Part shown: in pieces, positions 1 through 5,646 of the stretch
Position numbering within the stretch: the first letter of the stretch is position 1
Layout: every line of letters starts with the position of its first letter
Origin: an uncultured Slackia sp.
GTDB taxonomy: Bacteria > Actinomycetota > Coriobacteriia > Coriobacteriales > Eggerthellaceae
DNA length: 5,646 nt
Reading direction: 5' to 3'
NCBI GenBank assembly: GCA_934646845.1
Contig: CAKUEV010000130.1
Location: 1 to 5,646 of the forward strand
Translations under genes and position numbers: made by a program
The notes under the pieces: generated by a model
Seen by the model: the letters and a program-made list of their open reading frames with translations, nothing else
The model's database searches: none
Told to the model about the DNA's origin: nothing

Positions 1-1
1 G

Positions 2-910
2 CTTCCCGCGATTGACGAGCTCTACTTGGATTATCTCGCAAGCTATTGCGACATGCTCGTTGTGGAGCGCAATTCGTCGCAGCATACCGTGCGCAATTAT
101 CGACTCGATTTGCTCGACTTCGGCCGATGGGCGGCACGCTCCTCGGTGAACCCGCTGTGCGCGACGCGACGCGATATGCGAAGCTATTTGGGCGATTTGG
201 ACTATGCCCAGTATTCCCGTCGCACGGTGAACCGTCGTCTGTCTTCCATTCGCTCGTTTTTCCGATGGCTTGCGGCCGAGGGGTTGGTCGAGTCGAATCC
301 CACCGATGTGGTGAGCGGCCCCAAGCTCGCTCGCAGCCTTCCGCGAACTATTCCGCCCGCCGACATGGCGCGTTTGCTTTCGGTGTGGCGCGGCAGCGAT
401 AAGCCTGCCGATATGCGCAACCGCGCGATTCTCGAGTTCTTGTACGCATGCGGCGCGCGTATTTCGGAAACGTCGGGCTTGCTGGTCGACAATGTCGATT
501 TCGACACCGCGCAGGTGCGCGTGTTCGGCAAAGGCTCGAAAGAGCGCATCGTGCCGCTGCATGAGCTGGCTATCGCTTCCATGCGCGACTATCTTTTCAA
601 CGCGCGCCCGGCGCTGCTCGCTGGCAAAGAGAGTCCGTATTTCTTCGTGAGCACGCGCGGCAATCAGATGTCGCCCGATGCGCTTCGCAAAATGTTCAAG
701 CAGAGTCTGCTTGTCGCGGGCCTTGACCAAACGCTTTCGCCGCACGATATGCGTCACACGTTTGCGACCGACCTGGTCGAAGGCGGCGCCGATCTGCGCA
801 GCGTGCAAGAGATGCTCGGCCATTCGAGCTTGTCGACCACGCAAATCTATACGCATGTGTCTATCTCGCATTTGAAAGAGGAGCATCGCCGCACCCTTCC
901 TCGCGGATAG
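2..910 (+). CDS. xerC: Tyrosine recombinase, XerC-like (5' end cut by window)
   Basis: Site-specific recombinase of the phage-integrase (tyrosine) family. Xer proteins act as a pair at dif to resolve chromosome dimers. The visible protein has an N-terminal SAM-like core-binding domain (about residues 1-90, counted from the TTG at 26) and a C-terminal catalytic domain. All catalytic residues are present: R145 (in CGARISE), K169 (in GKGSKER), H240 and R243 (in SPHDMRH), H266 (in LGHSSLSTTQ) and nucleophile Y275 (in IYTHV). The frame stays open upstream to position 2, encoding LPAIDELY before the TTG. The TTG has no Shine-Dalgarno sequence, so the true start probably lies before the window. Length (about 300 aa) and the C-terminus (GGADLRSVQEMLGHSSLSTT, ending LPRG) fit chromosomal Xer proteins rather than phage integrases. 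XerC over XerD is my preference from the SLPRTIP linker and the C-terminal helix. No att site or integrated element is seen beside it. Confidence 0.9.
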   Translation, partial: LPAIDELYLDYLASYCDMLVVERNSSQHTVRNYRLDLLDFGRWAARSSVNPLCATRRDMRSYLGDLDYAQYSRRTVNRRLSSIRSFFRWLAAEGLVESNPTDVVSGPKLARSLPRTIPPADMARLLSVWRGSDKPADMRNRAILEFLYACGARISETSGLLVDNVDFDTAQVRVFGKGSKERIVPLHELAIASMRDYLFNARPALLAGKESPYFFVSTRGNQMSPDALRKMFKQSLLVAGLDQTLSPHDMRHTFATDLVEGGADLRSVQEMLGHSSLSTTQIYTHVSISHLKEEHRRTLPRG

Positions 911-926
911 GGGAGGCGTGTCGGCG

Positions 927-1001
927 CCCGCGGGACCTATCGGGTACCCTCGGGACCTATGCGAACACCCTCGGGACCTATTCAGGCACCTGCAGGCACC
1001 C
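927..1001. repeat. Imperfect tandem repeat array, unit 20-21 nt
   Basis: The 10-mer CGGGACCTAT occurs at 931-940, 951-960 and 972-981. Units run 927-946, 947-967 and 968-988, each starting CCC[GT]CGGGACCTAT and followed by a variable 6-7 nt ending (CGGGTA, GCGAACA, TCAGGCA). A shortened fourth unit (CCTGCAGGCA, 989-998) lacks the central part. The last two endings also form a direct repeat, CAGGCACC at 983-990 and 993-1000. Three 8-bp palindromes fall in the array: CCCGCGGG (927-934), GGGTACCC (942-949) and CCTGCAGG (989-996). The array lies in the spacer between the recombinase and kinase genes. Function is unknown: a short tandem repeat, a multi-site operator, or simple slippage are all possible. 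No T-tract follows, so it is not an obvious terminator. Confidence 0.8.
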
Positions 1002-1014
1002 CTGTGGCAAACCC

Positions 1015-2712
1015 ATGCTGTCACATTCGAGCCCCTTTTTGAGCAATTGTCGGGTTTACGCTGCTGGCGGTATGGATGAAACGCTGTCCATGTTCTACGA
1101 TGGCTCCATGCAAAATATAAAGGAACATACTGCCAACTTTGACGCTGCCGATTGTGGGCTCGAAATGAACGAGCGTTCATATTCTTCGTGCGCTGAAGAG
1201 TCCTTGTCGCATGAACGCCGAGTCGGTAATCAAGCCGCCGACTATGCGCACAATTGGGATAGCAATCAAGCTACGCGCCGCGCCGAAGGTCAGGTCGAGT
1301 GCCGCGCTGAGGGTCGGGGCGGTGAACGTGCCAAAAATGGTGTCGAAGCTGGTACCGAAGCTGGCGCCGACCATCGTGCGCAACCCCCTTCCCATTCGCA
1401 GCTCGATGCTTCCAGCGAGGAAGACTTCGCCGGTTTCGTGAAGCACAACATCGCGTCAGGCGGTATTTTCGGCGGGGTGTCGGAAAAAGGCGCCGCGCCC
1501 CAGAATCGCAGCGCGGCCGATTGGGGAATCGACGTTGCCGTCGCCCTTGTCGCATTCGCGTTTGGCTGCGCCCAAATGGTGATCACCGCTTCTTCCGTCG
1601 TGCATGTTGATGCCGGTCCCTATGGGTCGAGCTGGGTCAATTACGTCCCTAATATCTATGCGTATTTGGCGGTTGCCCTTACGACTGCGCCGTTGATTCT
1701 TCGTCGCGAGGCGCCGTGGTTCGTGCTCGCGCTCACCCTTGCATGCTATGTCTTCCTATCGAATTCCATGGGCGGAACGGTTTCGCTTTCGCCCGTCGGC
1801 CCCATCGTGGCTGTCTATACCGTGGCAAGCGAGCGCGCCCGCGGCGAAGCCCTTGCGGCTGCGGCTGTGGTGGGCGTGTGCGCGGCGGTGGTTCCCATGG
1901 GTGCTTCGAGCGTCGCCATGGCGCTTGTGATGCGCATCGAAAACGTTGCGTTTGTGGTGGTCGCGGCCTTGGGCGGTTTCGGCGTGCGCATGTACCATGC
2001 GTACATGGAAGAGACGCGCCGCCGTTTGGCTGAAGCCGAGCGCACGCGCGAAGAGCTCGCTGCGCGCCGCGTTGCCGACGAGCGTGTGCGCATCGCGCGT
2101 GAGGTGCACGATATTACGGCGCATTCCCTCTCTGCGGTCACCATTCAGGCGGCTGCGGCGGAGCGTCTCATCGACTTGAATCCCGCTGCAGCGAAAGAAG
2201 CCATTGCCGACATTCGCTCGGTTTCGAAATCGTCGCTCGAGGAGATTCGCTCGCTTATCGGAGTGCTGCGTGGCGACGAAGCTGCTGAGCATGCGCCCGT
2301 CGAAGGCACCGAACGCATGGCCGATGTCGTGTCGTTCTTGCAACGCGCTGGCATCGAGGTCGATTTCGACGAAAGCGATTACGACAAGGCGCGGGTGCCC
2401 GCATTCGTCGATATGGCGCTGTTCTCGCTCGCGCGCGAATCGGCCACCAATGCCGTGCGCCACGCCCACGCTTCTCGTATTCGCATTGAACTGGCATCTT
2501 CTCCCTCGAAGGCGACGCTCGTATTTTCCGACGACGGCGTCGGCATGGGCAGCGGGGTGCGTGAGCATGCCGAAGGCCATGGCCTCGATGGCATGGGCGA
2601 GAGAATCGAAGCGCTCAACGGCGCATTCACCATAGAAAGCGAGCCCGGCCGCGGATGCACGATTCGCGCCGACGTACCCTTGGAGGTGGTACACGATGAC
2701 GAGCATCGATGA
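1015..2712 (+). CDS. Membrane sensor histidine kinase, NarL-type (start uncertain)
   Basis: Sensor of a two-component system: it autophosphorylates on histidine and passes the phosphate to the regulator encoded next. Residues 1-165 from the ATG at 1015 are polar, low in complexity (AEG and EAG repeats near 90-117) and match nothing I recognise. About five membrane helices follow (near 171-191, 211-229, 234-250, 276-306, 308-327) with no large extracellular sensor domain. A charged helix, probably coiled coil, spans 331-362. The HisKA_3 dimerisation domain carries the phosphorylated H365 (REVHDITAHSLS). The ATPase domain has an N-box (N479 in ESATNAVRHAHA), a G1 box (DDGVGMG, 506-512) and a G2 box (GHGLDGMG, 521-528). 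Relatives are usually about 390-420 aa, so 565 aa is long. A GTG at 1477 (residue 155) would give 411 aa, but neither start has a good ribosome binding site. The kinase domains are certain; the first ~155 residues are not. The signal is unknown. Confidence 0.85.
   Translation: MLSHSSPFLSNCRVYAAGGMDETLSMFYDGSMQNIKEHTANFDAADCGLEMNERSYSSCAEESLSHERRVGNQAADYAHNWDSNQATRRAEGQVECRAEGRGGERAKNGVEAGTEAGADHRAQPPSHSQLDASSEEDFAGFVKHNIASGGIFGGVSEKGAAPQNRSAADWGIDVAVALVAFAFGCAQMVITASSVVHVDAGPYGSSWVNYVPNIYAYLAVALTTAPLILRREAPWFVLALTLACYVFLSNSMGGTVSLSPVGPIVAVYTVASERARGEALAAAAVVGVCAAVVPMGASSVAMALVMRIENVAFVVVAALGGFGVRMYHAYMEETRRRLAEAERTREELAARRVADERVRIAREVHDITAHSLSAVTIQAAAAERLIDLNPAAAKEAIADIRSVSKSSLEEIRSLIGVLRGDEAAEHAPVEGTERMADVVSFLQRAGIEVDFDESDYDKARVPAFVDMALFSLARESATNAVRHAHASRIRIELASSPSKATLVFSDDGVGMGSGVREHAEGHGLDGMGERIEALNGAFTIESEPGRGCTIRADVPLEVVHDDEHR
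1116..1121 (+). promoter_or_regulatory. Possible -10 element in kinase 5' region
   Basis: TATAAA matches five of six bases of the TATAAT consensus and lies in the most AT-rich stretch between the recombinase and kinase genes. No good -35 is visible at 16-18 bp (TTCTAC at 1093-1098 is poor). If used, transcription would start near 1128, and the kinase start codons before that point could not be translated from this transcript. Weak single-motif evidence. Confidence 0.25.
1165..1180. promoter_or_regulatory. Perfect 7+7 bp inverted repeat, candidate operator
   Basis: ATGAACG-AG-CGTTCAT is a perfect inverted repeat with a 2-nt centre. Its core, GAACGAGCGTTC, fits the Gram-positive LexA pattern GAACRNRYGTTC. 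Against the full Bacillus-type box CGAACRNRYGTTYC only the two outermost bases differ. TetR-family operators of the form TGAACGNNCGTTCA look the same, so the binding protein cannot be named. The repeat lies inside the long open frame of the kinase but upstream of its conserved domains, which would be natural if the real kinase start is further downstream. What is seen is the palindrome; the operator role is inferred. Confidence 0.45.
2682..2686 (+). promoter_or_regulatory. Ribosome binding site of the response regulator
   Basis: GGAGG lies 9 nt before the ATG at 2696, inside the 3' end of the kinase gene. It fixes the regulator start. Together with the 17-nt overlap it suggests translational coupling of the pair. 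Confidence 0.75.
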
Positions 2713-3391
2713 GACTTGCGGCGCCGCGCCCATTCGGGTCGCCATTGCCGATGACCAAGACCTGGTTCGCAAGGGCTTCAGGCTCATTCTTTCGTCGTTT
2801 CCCGGCATTGAAGTGGTGGGTGAGGCGGTCGATGGCGCCGATGCCGTCGCATTGGCGCGTCGCATGCGCCCCGACGTGCTGCTCATGGATATTCGCATGC
2901 CGCGCAAAGATGGCATCGAAGCCTGCCGAGAGCTTGCGGGCGATCCCGATACGGCCGATGTTGCGGTGCTTATTCTTACGACGTTCGATATCGATGAATA
3001 CGTCTACGATGCGCTTGCGGCGGGTGCGAGCGGCTTCTTGCTGAAAGACGTCGATCCCGACGATTTGGCGCAGGCCATTCGCGTTGTGCACGAGGGCAAT
3101 GCGCTCATTCAGCCCTCGATTACGCGCCGCTTGGTCGAGACGTACGCCGCGTCGCGCAGCAAGGCGCGCTTCGATGGCACGCGCATCTCTGATCTTACCG
3201 ACCGAGAGCGTGAGATTCTCACCATGGTCGGCAAGGGTATGTCCAATGATGAAATCGCTGCTGAACTGGTGATTTCTCCCGCAACGGTTCGCACACATGT
3301 GGGCCGCATCATGGTGAAGCTCGACGCTCACGATCGAGCCCAGCTCGTGGTTGCCGCCTATGAAAGCGGCTTGGTGAAGCCGGGCATGTAG
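2696..3391 (+). CDS. NarL/FixJ-family response regulator
   Basis: DNA-binding partner of the kinase encoded just upstream. The receiver domain (about residues 12-130) has the acidic pair D19/D20 (IADDQD), the phosphorylated D65 (LLMDIRMP), the switch threonines T95/T96 (LILTTFD) and the conserved K117 (FLLKD). A linker of about 30 residues follows. A LuxR-type helix-turn-helix spans about 164-228 ([22 protein letters not shown], with the recognition helix around [16 protein letters not shown]). The 231-aa length is normal for the family. The ATG at 2696 overlaps the kinase stop by 17 nt and has a strong GGAGG site, so the two genes are almost certainly one operon. General features resemble LiaR/VraR/DesR-type regulators, but orthology and target promoters cannot be told from the sequence. 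The next gene, uvrA, appears to have its own promoter. Confidence 0.95.
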   Translation: MTSIDETCGAAPIRVAIADDQDLVRKGFRLILSSFPGIEVVGEAVDGADAVALARRMRPDVLLMDIRMPRKDGIEACRELAGDPDTADVAVLILTTFDIDEYVYDALAAGASGFLLKDVDPDDLAQAIRVVHEGNALIQPSITRRLVETYAASRSKARFDGTRISDLTDREREILTMVGKGMSNDEIAAELVISPATVRTHVGRIMVKLDAHDRAQLVVAAYESGLVKPGM

Positions 3392-3427
3392 GGCGCCTCG
3401 AGGAAAAAAGGCGGCCGTCGACGCGCC
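3392..3427 (+). terminator. Weak hairpin after the two-component operon
   Basis: GGCGCCTCGA (3392-3401) and TCGACGCGCC (3418-3427) pair at nine of ten positions (one C-C mismatch), with a 16-nt loop. The hairpin starts directly after the regulator stop codon. Only a short, poor T-run (ATTCTT) follows, so intrinsic termination is uncertain. The inner palindrome CCTCGAGG (3396-3403) could compete with this fold. Confidence 0.3.
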
Positions 3428-3479
3428 ATTCTTGCGGCATGATCCATGGCGAAATCGTGGGGCGCTGTATGAAGAAGAA

Positions 3480-3493
3480 CGAATGAATGTTCT
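3480..3493. promoter_or_regulatory. LexA-like (SOS) box upstream of uvrA
   Basis: CGAATGAATGTTCT matches the Gram-positive LexA consensus CGAACRNRYGTTYC at 12 of 14 positions. The misses are T for C at position 5 and T for C at position 14. It lies 8 bp upstream of the candidate -10 element and 51 bp before the uvrA start codon, where a repressor would block RNA polymerase. uvrA is a classic SOS gene in many bacteria, so context and motif agree. The site is seen; regulation by LexA is inferred. Confidence 0.55.
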
Positions 3494-3498
3494 ATTTC

Positions 3499-3507
3499 TG
3501 CTATTAT
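3499..3507 (+). promoter_or_regulatory. uvrA: Extended -10 promoter of uvrA
   Basis: TGCTATTAT fits the extended -10 form TGNTATAAT with one mismatch. No clear -35 hexamer lies 16-18 bp upstream, which is common for extended -10 promoters. The expected transcription start is near 3514, leaving a leader of about 30 nt before the uvrA ribosome binding site and start codon. Confidence 0.5.
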
Positions 3508-3529
3508 AGCGCGGTTGCAAATACTTGGC

Positions 3530-3536
3530 AGAAAGG
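3530..3536 (+). promoter_or_regulatory. uvrA: Ribosome binding site of uvrA
   Basis: AGAAAGG lies 8 nt before the GTG at 3545. It supports this non-ATG start over any internal one, together with the typical UvrA N-terminus that follows ([19 protein letters not shown]). Confidence 0.6.
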
Positions 3537-3544
3537 TCGAGATC

Positions 3545-5646
3545 GTGGCCAGCGATTCCATCGTCATCAAGGGCGCGCGTGAGCATAACCTGAAAAACGT
3601 CGACGTCACCATCCCTCGCGATAAGCTCGTGGTTATTACGGGCCTGTCGGGTTCGGGCAAGTCGTCGCTCGCGTTCGACACCATCTACGCCGAGGGTCAA
3701 CGCCGTTATGTGGAAAGCCTTTCTGCTTACGCCCGCCAATTCTTGGGGCAAATGAACAAGCCCGACCTCGATTCGATCGACGGCCTCTCGCCCGCGGTGG
3801 CAATCGACCAGAAAACCACGTCGAAAAACCCGCGCTCAACGGTGGGCACCACGACGGAAATCTACGACTACCTGCGCCTTCTGTTCGCGCGCGTGGGCAC
3901 GCCGCACTGTCCTGAATGCGGGCGCGAAATCAAGGCGCGCACCACCGACCACGTGACCGACGAGATTCTTTCGCTCGGCGAGGGCAAAAAGGCGCTCATT
4001 TTGGCGCCCGTCGTGGTCGGACGCAAGGGCGAGCACACGAAAATCCTTTCCGACCTGCAAAAAGAAGGCTTCTCGCGCGTGCGCATCGACGGCGTGGTGC
4101 AGCGTTTGGAAGGCGAGCCTGTCAAACTCGATAAAAAGTTCAAGCACACGATCGATGTCGTGGTCGACCGCGTGGTGTTGAAGGCGTCTGCGACGAGCCG
4201 CATTGCCGAATCGGTTGAAACGGCGACGAAGCTTTCCGATGGCCGCGTGGTGTGCCATTTGGTCGATGAGGAAGCCCAAGAAGCCGATGGGCAGAAATCG
4301 ACTCCGGGCTTCACGACGGTTATGCCGGGCGACCACTTCTATTCGCTTGCCCTCGCGTGTCCCGAACACGGCCATTCGATGGACGAGCTGCAGCCGCGCG
4401 ACTTCAGCTTCAATGCGCCCTACGGCGCCTGCCCCGATTGCGCGGGCCTCGGCAGCCGCGAGGAGGTCGACCCGAGCCTGCTCATTCCCGACCCGTCGCT
4501 GTCGCTGAACGAGGGCTGCATTGCGCCGTTTGCAACGGGCAATTATTACCCCCAGGTGCTTCGCGCGGTGTGCAAGCATATGGGCGAAGACCCCGCTACT
4601 CCGTGGGAAGATTTGAAGAAGAAAACGCGCGATGTGCTGCTGTACGGCCTTAAGAACGAAAAGGTTTTCGTCGACTACGTGACCGTCGACGGCCGCGAAA
4701 CGGGCTGGAGCATCGATTGGGAAGGCGCCTGCGAAGCGGTTATGGGCCGTTATAAAGACTCGACGAGCGATTCCCAGCGCGAAAAATACGAGAAATATTT
4801 CGCCACCATTCCGTGCGCAACGTGTGGCGGAAAACGTTTGAAGCCCGAGATTCTCGCCGTGACTGTTGGCGGCAAGAATATCCACGAAGTGTGCGATATG
4901 TCGGCCGCCGATGCGCTGGAGTTCTTCAGCAATCTGCAACTCGACGAGCGCCAGGCGTTCATTGCCGCGGCTATCGTAAAAGAGGTGCGCGCGCGCCTGC
5001 AATTCTTGGTCGATGTGGGCCTCGACTATTTGACGCTCGAACGTGGCACGGCGTCGCTTTCGGGCGGCGAGGCCCAGCGCATTCGCCTGGCTACGCAGAT
5101 TGGCGCTGGTCTCATGGGCGTGTTGTACATTCTGGACGAACCGTCCATCGGCTTGCATCAGCGCGACAACGAACGTCTTATCGCCACGCTTGAACGCCTG
5201 CGCGATTTGGGCAACACGGTTATCGTTGTCGAGCATGATGAAGACACCATTCGCCATGCCGACTACGTCATTGATATGGGTCCTGGTGCGGGCGAGAAGG
5301 GCGGCCATGTGGTTGCCGCGGGCACGCCCGATGAAGTGGCGAGCGCCCAGGGAAGCTTTACGGCCGATTACCTGTCGGGCCGCCGCCGCATCGAGGTGCC
5401 TGAGGTTCGCCGCAAGCCCAAACGCGGTGCCATCAAACTCACTGGCGCTTGCGAGAACAACCTGAAGAATGTGTCCATTTCCGTTGAGCTCGGCACGCTT
5501 ACCGTGGTCACGGGCGTTTCCGGCTCGGGCAAAAGCTCGCTTATCACCGACACGCTTGCGCCGGCGCTCGCGAACCGTATCAATCACGCGCGCCATCGCA
5601 CGGGCGCATACCGCAAGCTCACGGGCTACGAGGCGCTCGACAAGAT
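3545..5646 (+). CDS. uvrA: UvrA, excinuclease ABC subunit A (3' end cut by window)
   Basis: ATPase that finds DNA lesions as a dimer and loads UvrB in nucleotide excision repair. The first 700 residues of an expected 940-1000 are present, without frameshift. Domain order is canonical: Walker A of ATPase I ([10 protein letters not shown]39); the UvrB-binding and insertion region with a CPEC pair (122-125) and [20 protein letters not shown]; the first zinc-finger region C272-x2-H275 ... C296-x2-C299; a conserved CATCGGKRL (424-432); the ATPase I signature [12 protein letters not shown] (505-516); Walker [15 protein letters not shown] (528-541); the VEHD switch histidine (562-565); then Walker A of ATPase II (GVSGSGKSS, 657-665). 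The second zinc finger, signature II and Walker B II lie beyond the window. The GTG start is set by its ribosome binding site and conserved N-terminus. A LexA-like box and its own promoter lie just upstream. The His in the first zinc finger replaces the usual Cys. Confidence 0.98.
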   Translation, partial: MASDSIVIKGAREHNLKNVDVTIPRDKLVVITGLSGSGKSSLAFDTIYAEGQRRYVESLSAYARQFLGQMNKPDLDSIDGLSPAVAIDQKTTSKNPRSTVGTTTEIYDYLRLLFARVGTPHCPECGREIKARTTDHVTDEILSLGEGKKALILAPVVVGRKGEHTKILSDLQKEGFSRVRIDGVVQRLEGEPVKLDKKFKHTIDVVVDRVVLKASATSRIAESVETATKLSDGRVVCHLVDEEAQEADGQKSTPGFTTVMPGDHFYSLALACPEHGHSMDELQPRDFSFNAPYGACPDCAGLGSREEVDPSLLIPDPSLSLNEGCIAPFATGNYYPQVLRAVCKHMGEDPATPWEDLKKKTRDVLLYGLKNEKVFVDYVTVDGRETGWSIDWEGACEAVMGRYKDSTSDSQREKYEKYFATIPCATCGGKRLKPEILAVTVGGKNIHEVCDMSAADALEFFSNLQLDERQAFIAAAIVKEVRARLQFLVDVGLDYLTLERGTASLSGGEAQRIRLATQIGAGLMGVLYILDEPSIGLHQRDNERLIATLERLRDLGNTVIVVEHDEDTIRHADYVIDMGPGAGEKGGHVVAAGTPDEVASAQGSFTADYLSGRRRIEVPEVRRKPKRGAIKLTGACENNLKNVSISVELGTLTVVTGVSGSGKSSLITDTLAPALANRINHARHRTGAYRKLTGYEALDK

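Noticed and set aside
927..1001. CRISPR array or recombinase att/dif site
   Set aside because: The units are only 20-21 nt with no separate spacers of constant length, and there is no 28-bp dif-like pair of Xer arms with a central region.
1139..1166. Promoter with TTGACG as -35 ahead of the palindrome
   Set aside because: The -35 is good (five of six), but the only -10 at 16-18 bp is CGAAAT or similar, matching three of six bases at best.
1211..1441. + strand 76-codon frame overlapping the kinase 5' region in another frame
   Set aside because: No ribosome binding site and no recognisable protein features. The AEG-type repeats change amino acids in this frame but are synonymous in the kinase frame.
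1756..2916. Long - strand frame opposite the kinase and regulator
   Set aside because: It crosses two well-supported genes on the other strand, is rich in His and Arg, and shows no domain or ribosome binding site.
3440..3487. Possible 15-codon leader peptide ([15 protein letters not shown]) before uvrA
   Set aside because: No convincing ribosome binding site, no attenuator-like codons, and it ends upstream of the likely uvrA transcription start.
2627..3751. - strand frame spanning the regulator, the spacer and the start of uvrA
   Set aside because: It overlaps two confident genes and the regulatory spacer and has an unnatural Arg/His-rich composition.
3836..5596. Long open frame (586 codons) on the - strand opposite uvrA
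   Set aside because: It is fully antisense to a clear UvrA with all motifs intact. Such frames arise from the base periodicity of GC-rich genes, and its translation shows no recognisable domain.

Overview
The window reads as chromosomal DNA from a high-GC Gram-positive bacterium. An actinobacterium, possibly of the class Coriobacteriia, fits best. This is inferred from the GC-rich third codon positions, the actinobacterial style of the membrane histidine kinase with its NarL-type regulator, and the UvrA sequence. No rRNA or other phylogenetic marker is present to settle it. All convincing genes lie on the + strand.

Layout: (1) positions 2-910 hold most of a Xer-type tyrosine recombinase (XerC-like) whose 5' end is cut by the window edge. 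(2) Positions 911-1014 form a short spacer with an imperfect tandem repeat (three copies of CGGGACCTAT at 20-21 nt spacing plus a decayed tail). (3) Positions 1015-2712 are an open frame for a membrane histidine kinase. Its last ~410 residues are a normal family member. The first ~155 residues are unusual, and this stretch also contains a perfect 7+7 bp inverted repeat, so the true start is uncertain. (4) Positions 2696-3391 encode its response regulator, overlapping the kinase gene by 17 nt and therefore probably translationally coupled. (5) Positions 3392-3544 are a regulatory spacer with a weak hairpin, a LexA-like (SOS) box, an extended -10 promoter and a ribosome binding site. (6) From 3545 to the window end is the 5' three quarters of uvrA, the DNA-damage sensor of nucleotide excision repair.

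Working together: the kinase and regulator form one two-component system of the NarL/LiaRS/DesKR type. The signal and target genes are not visible, and no transporter or other obvious output gene is adjacent. XerC-like recombinase and UvrA are housekeeping proteins (chromosome dimer resolution and excision repair). The sequence suggests uvrA is under LexA control.

I see no clear new biological system. The parts most worth checking are the 5' region of the kinase gene (repeat array, palindrome, uncertain start) and the two LexA-like palindromes, one before uvrA and one inside the kinase 5' region.
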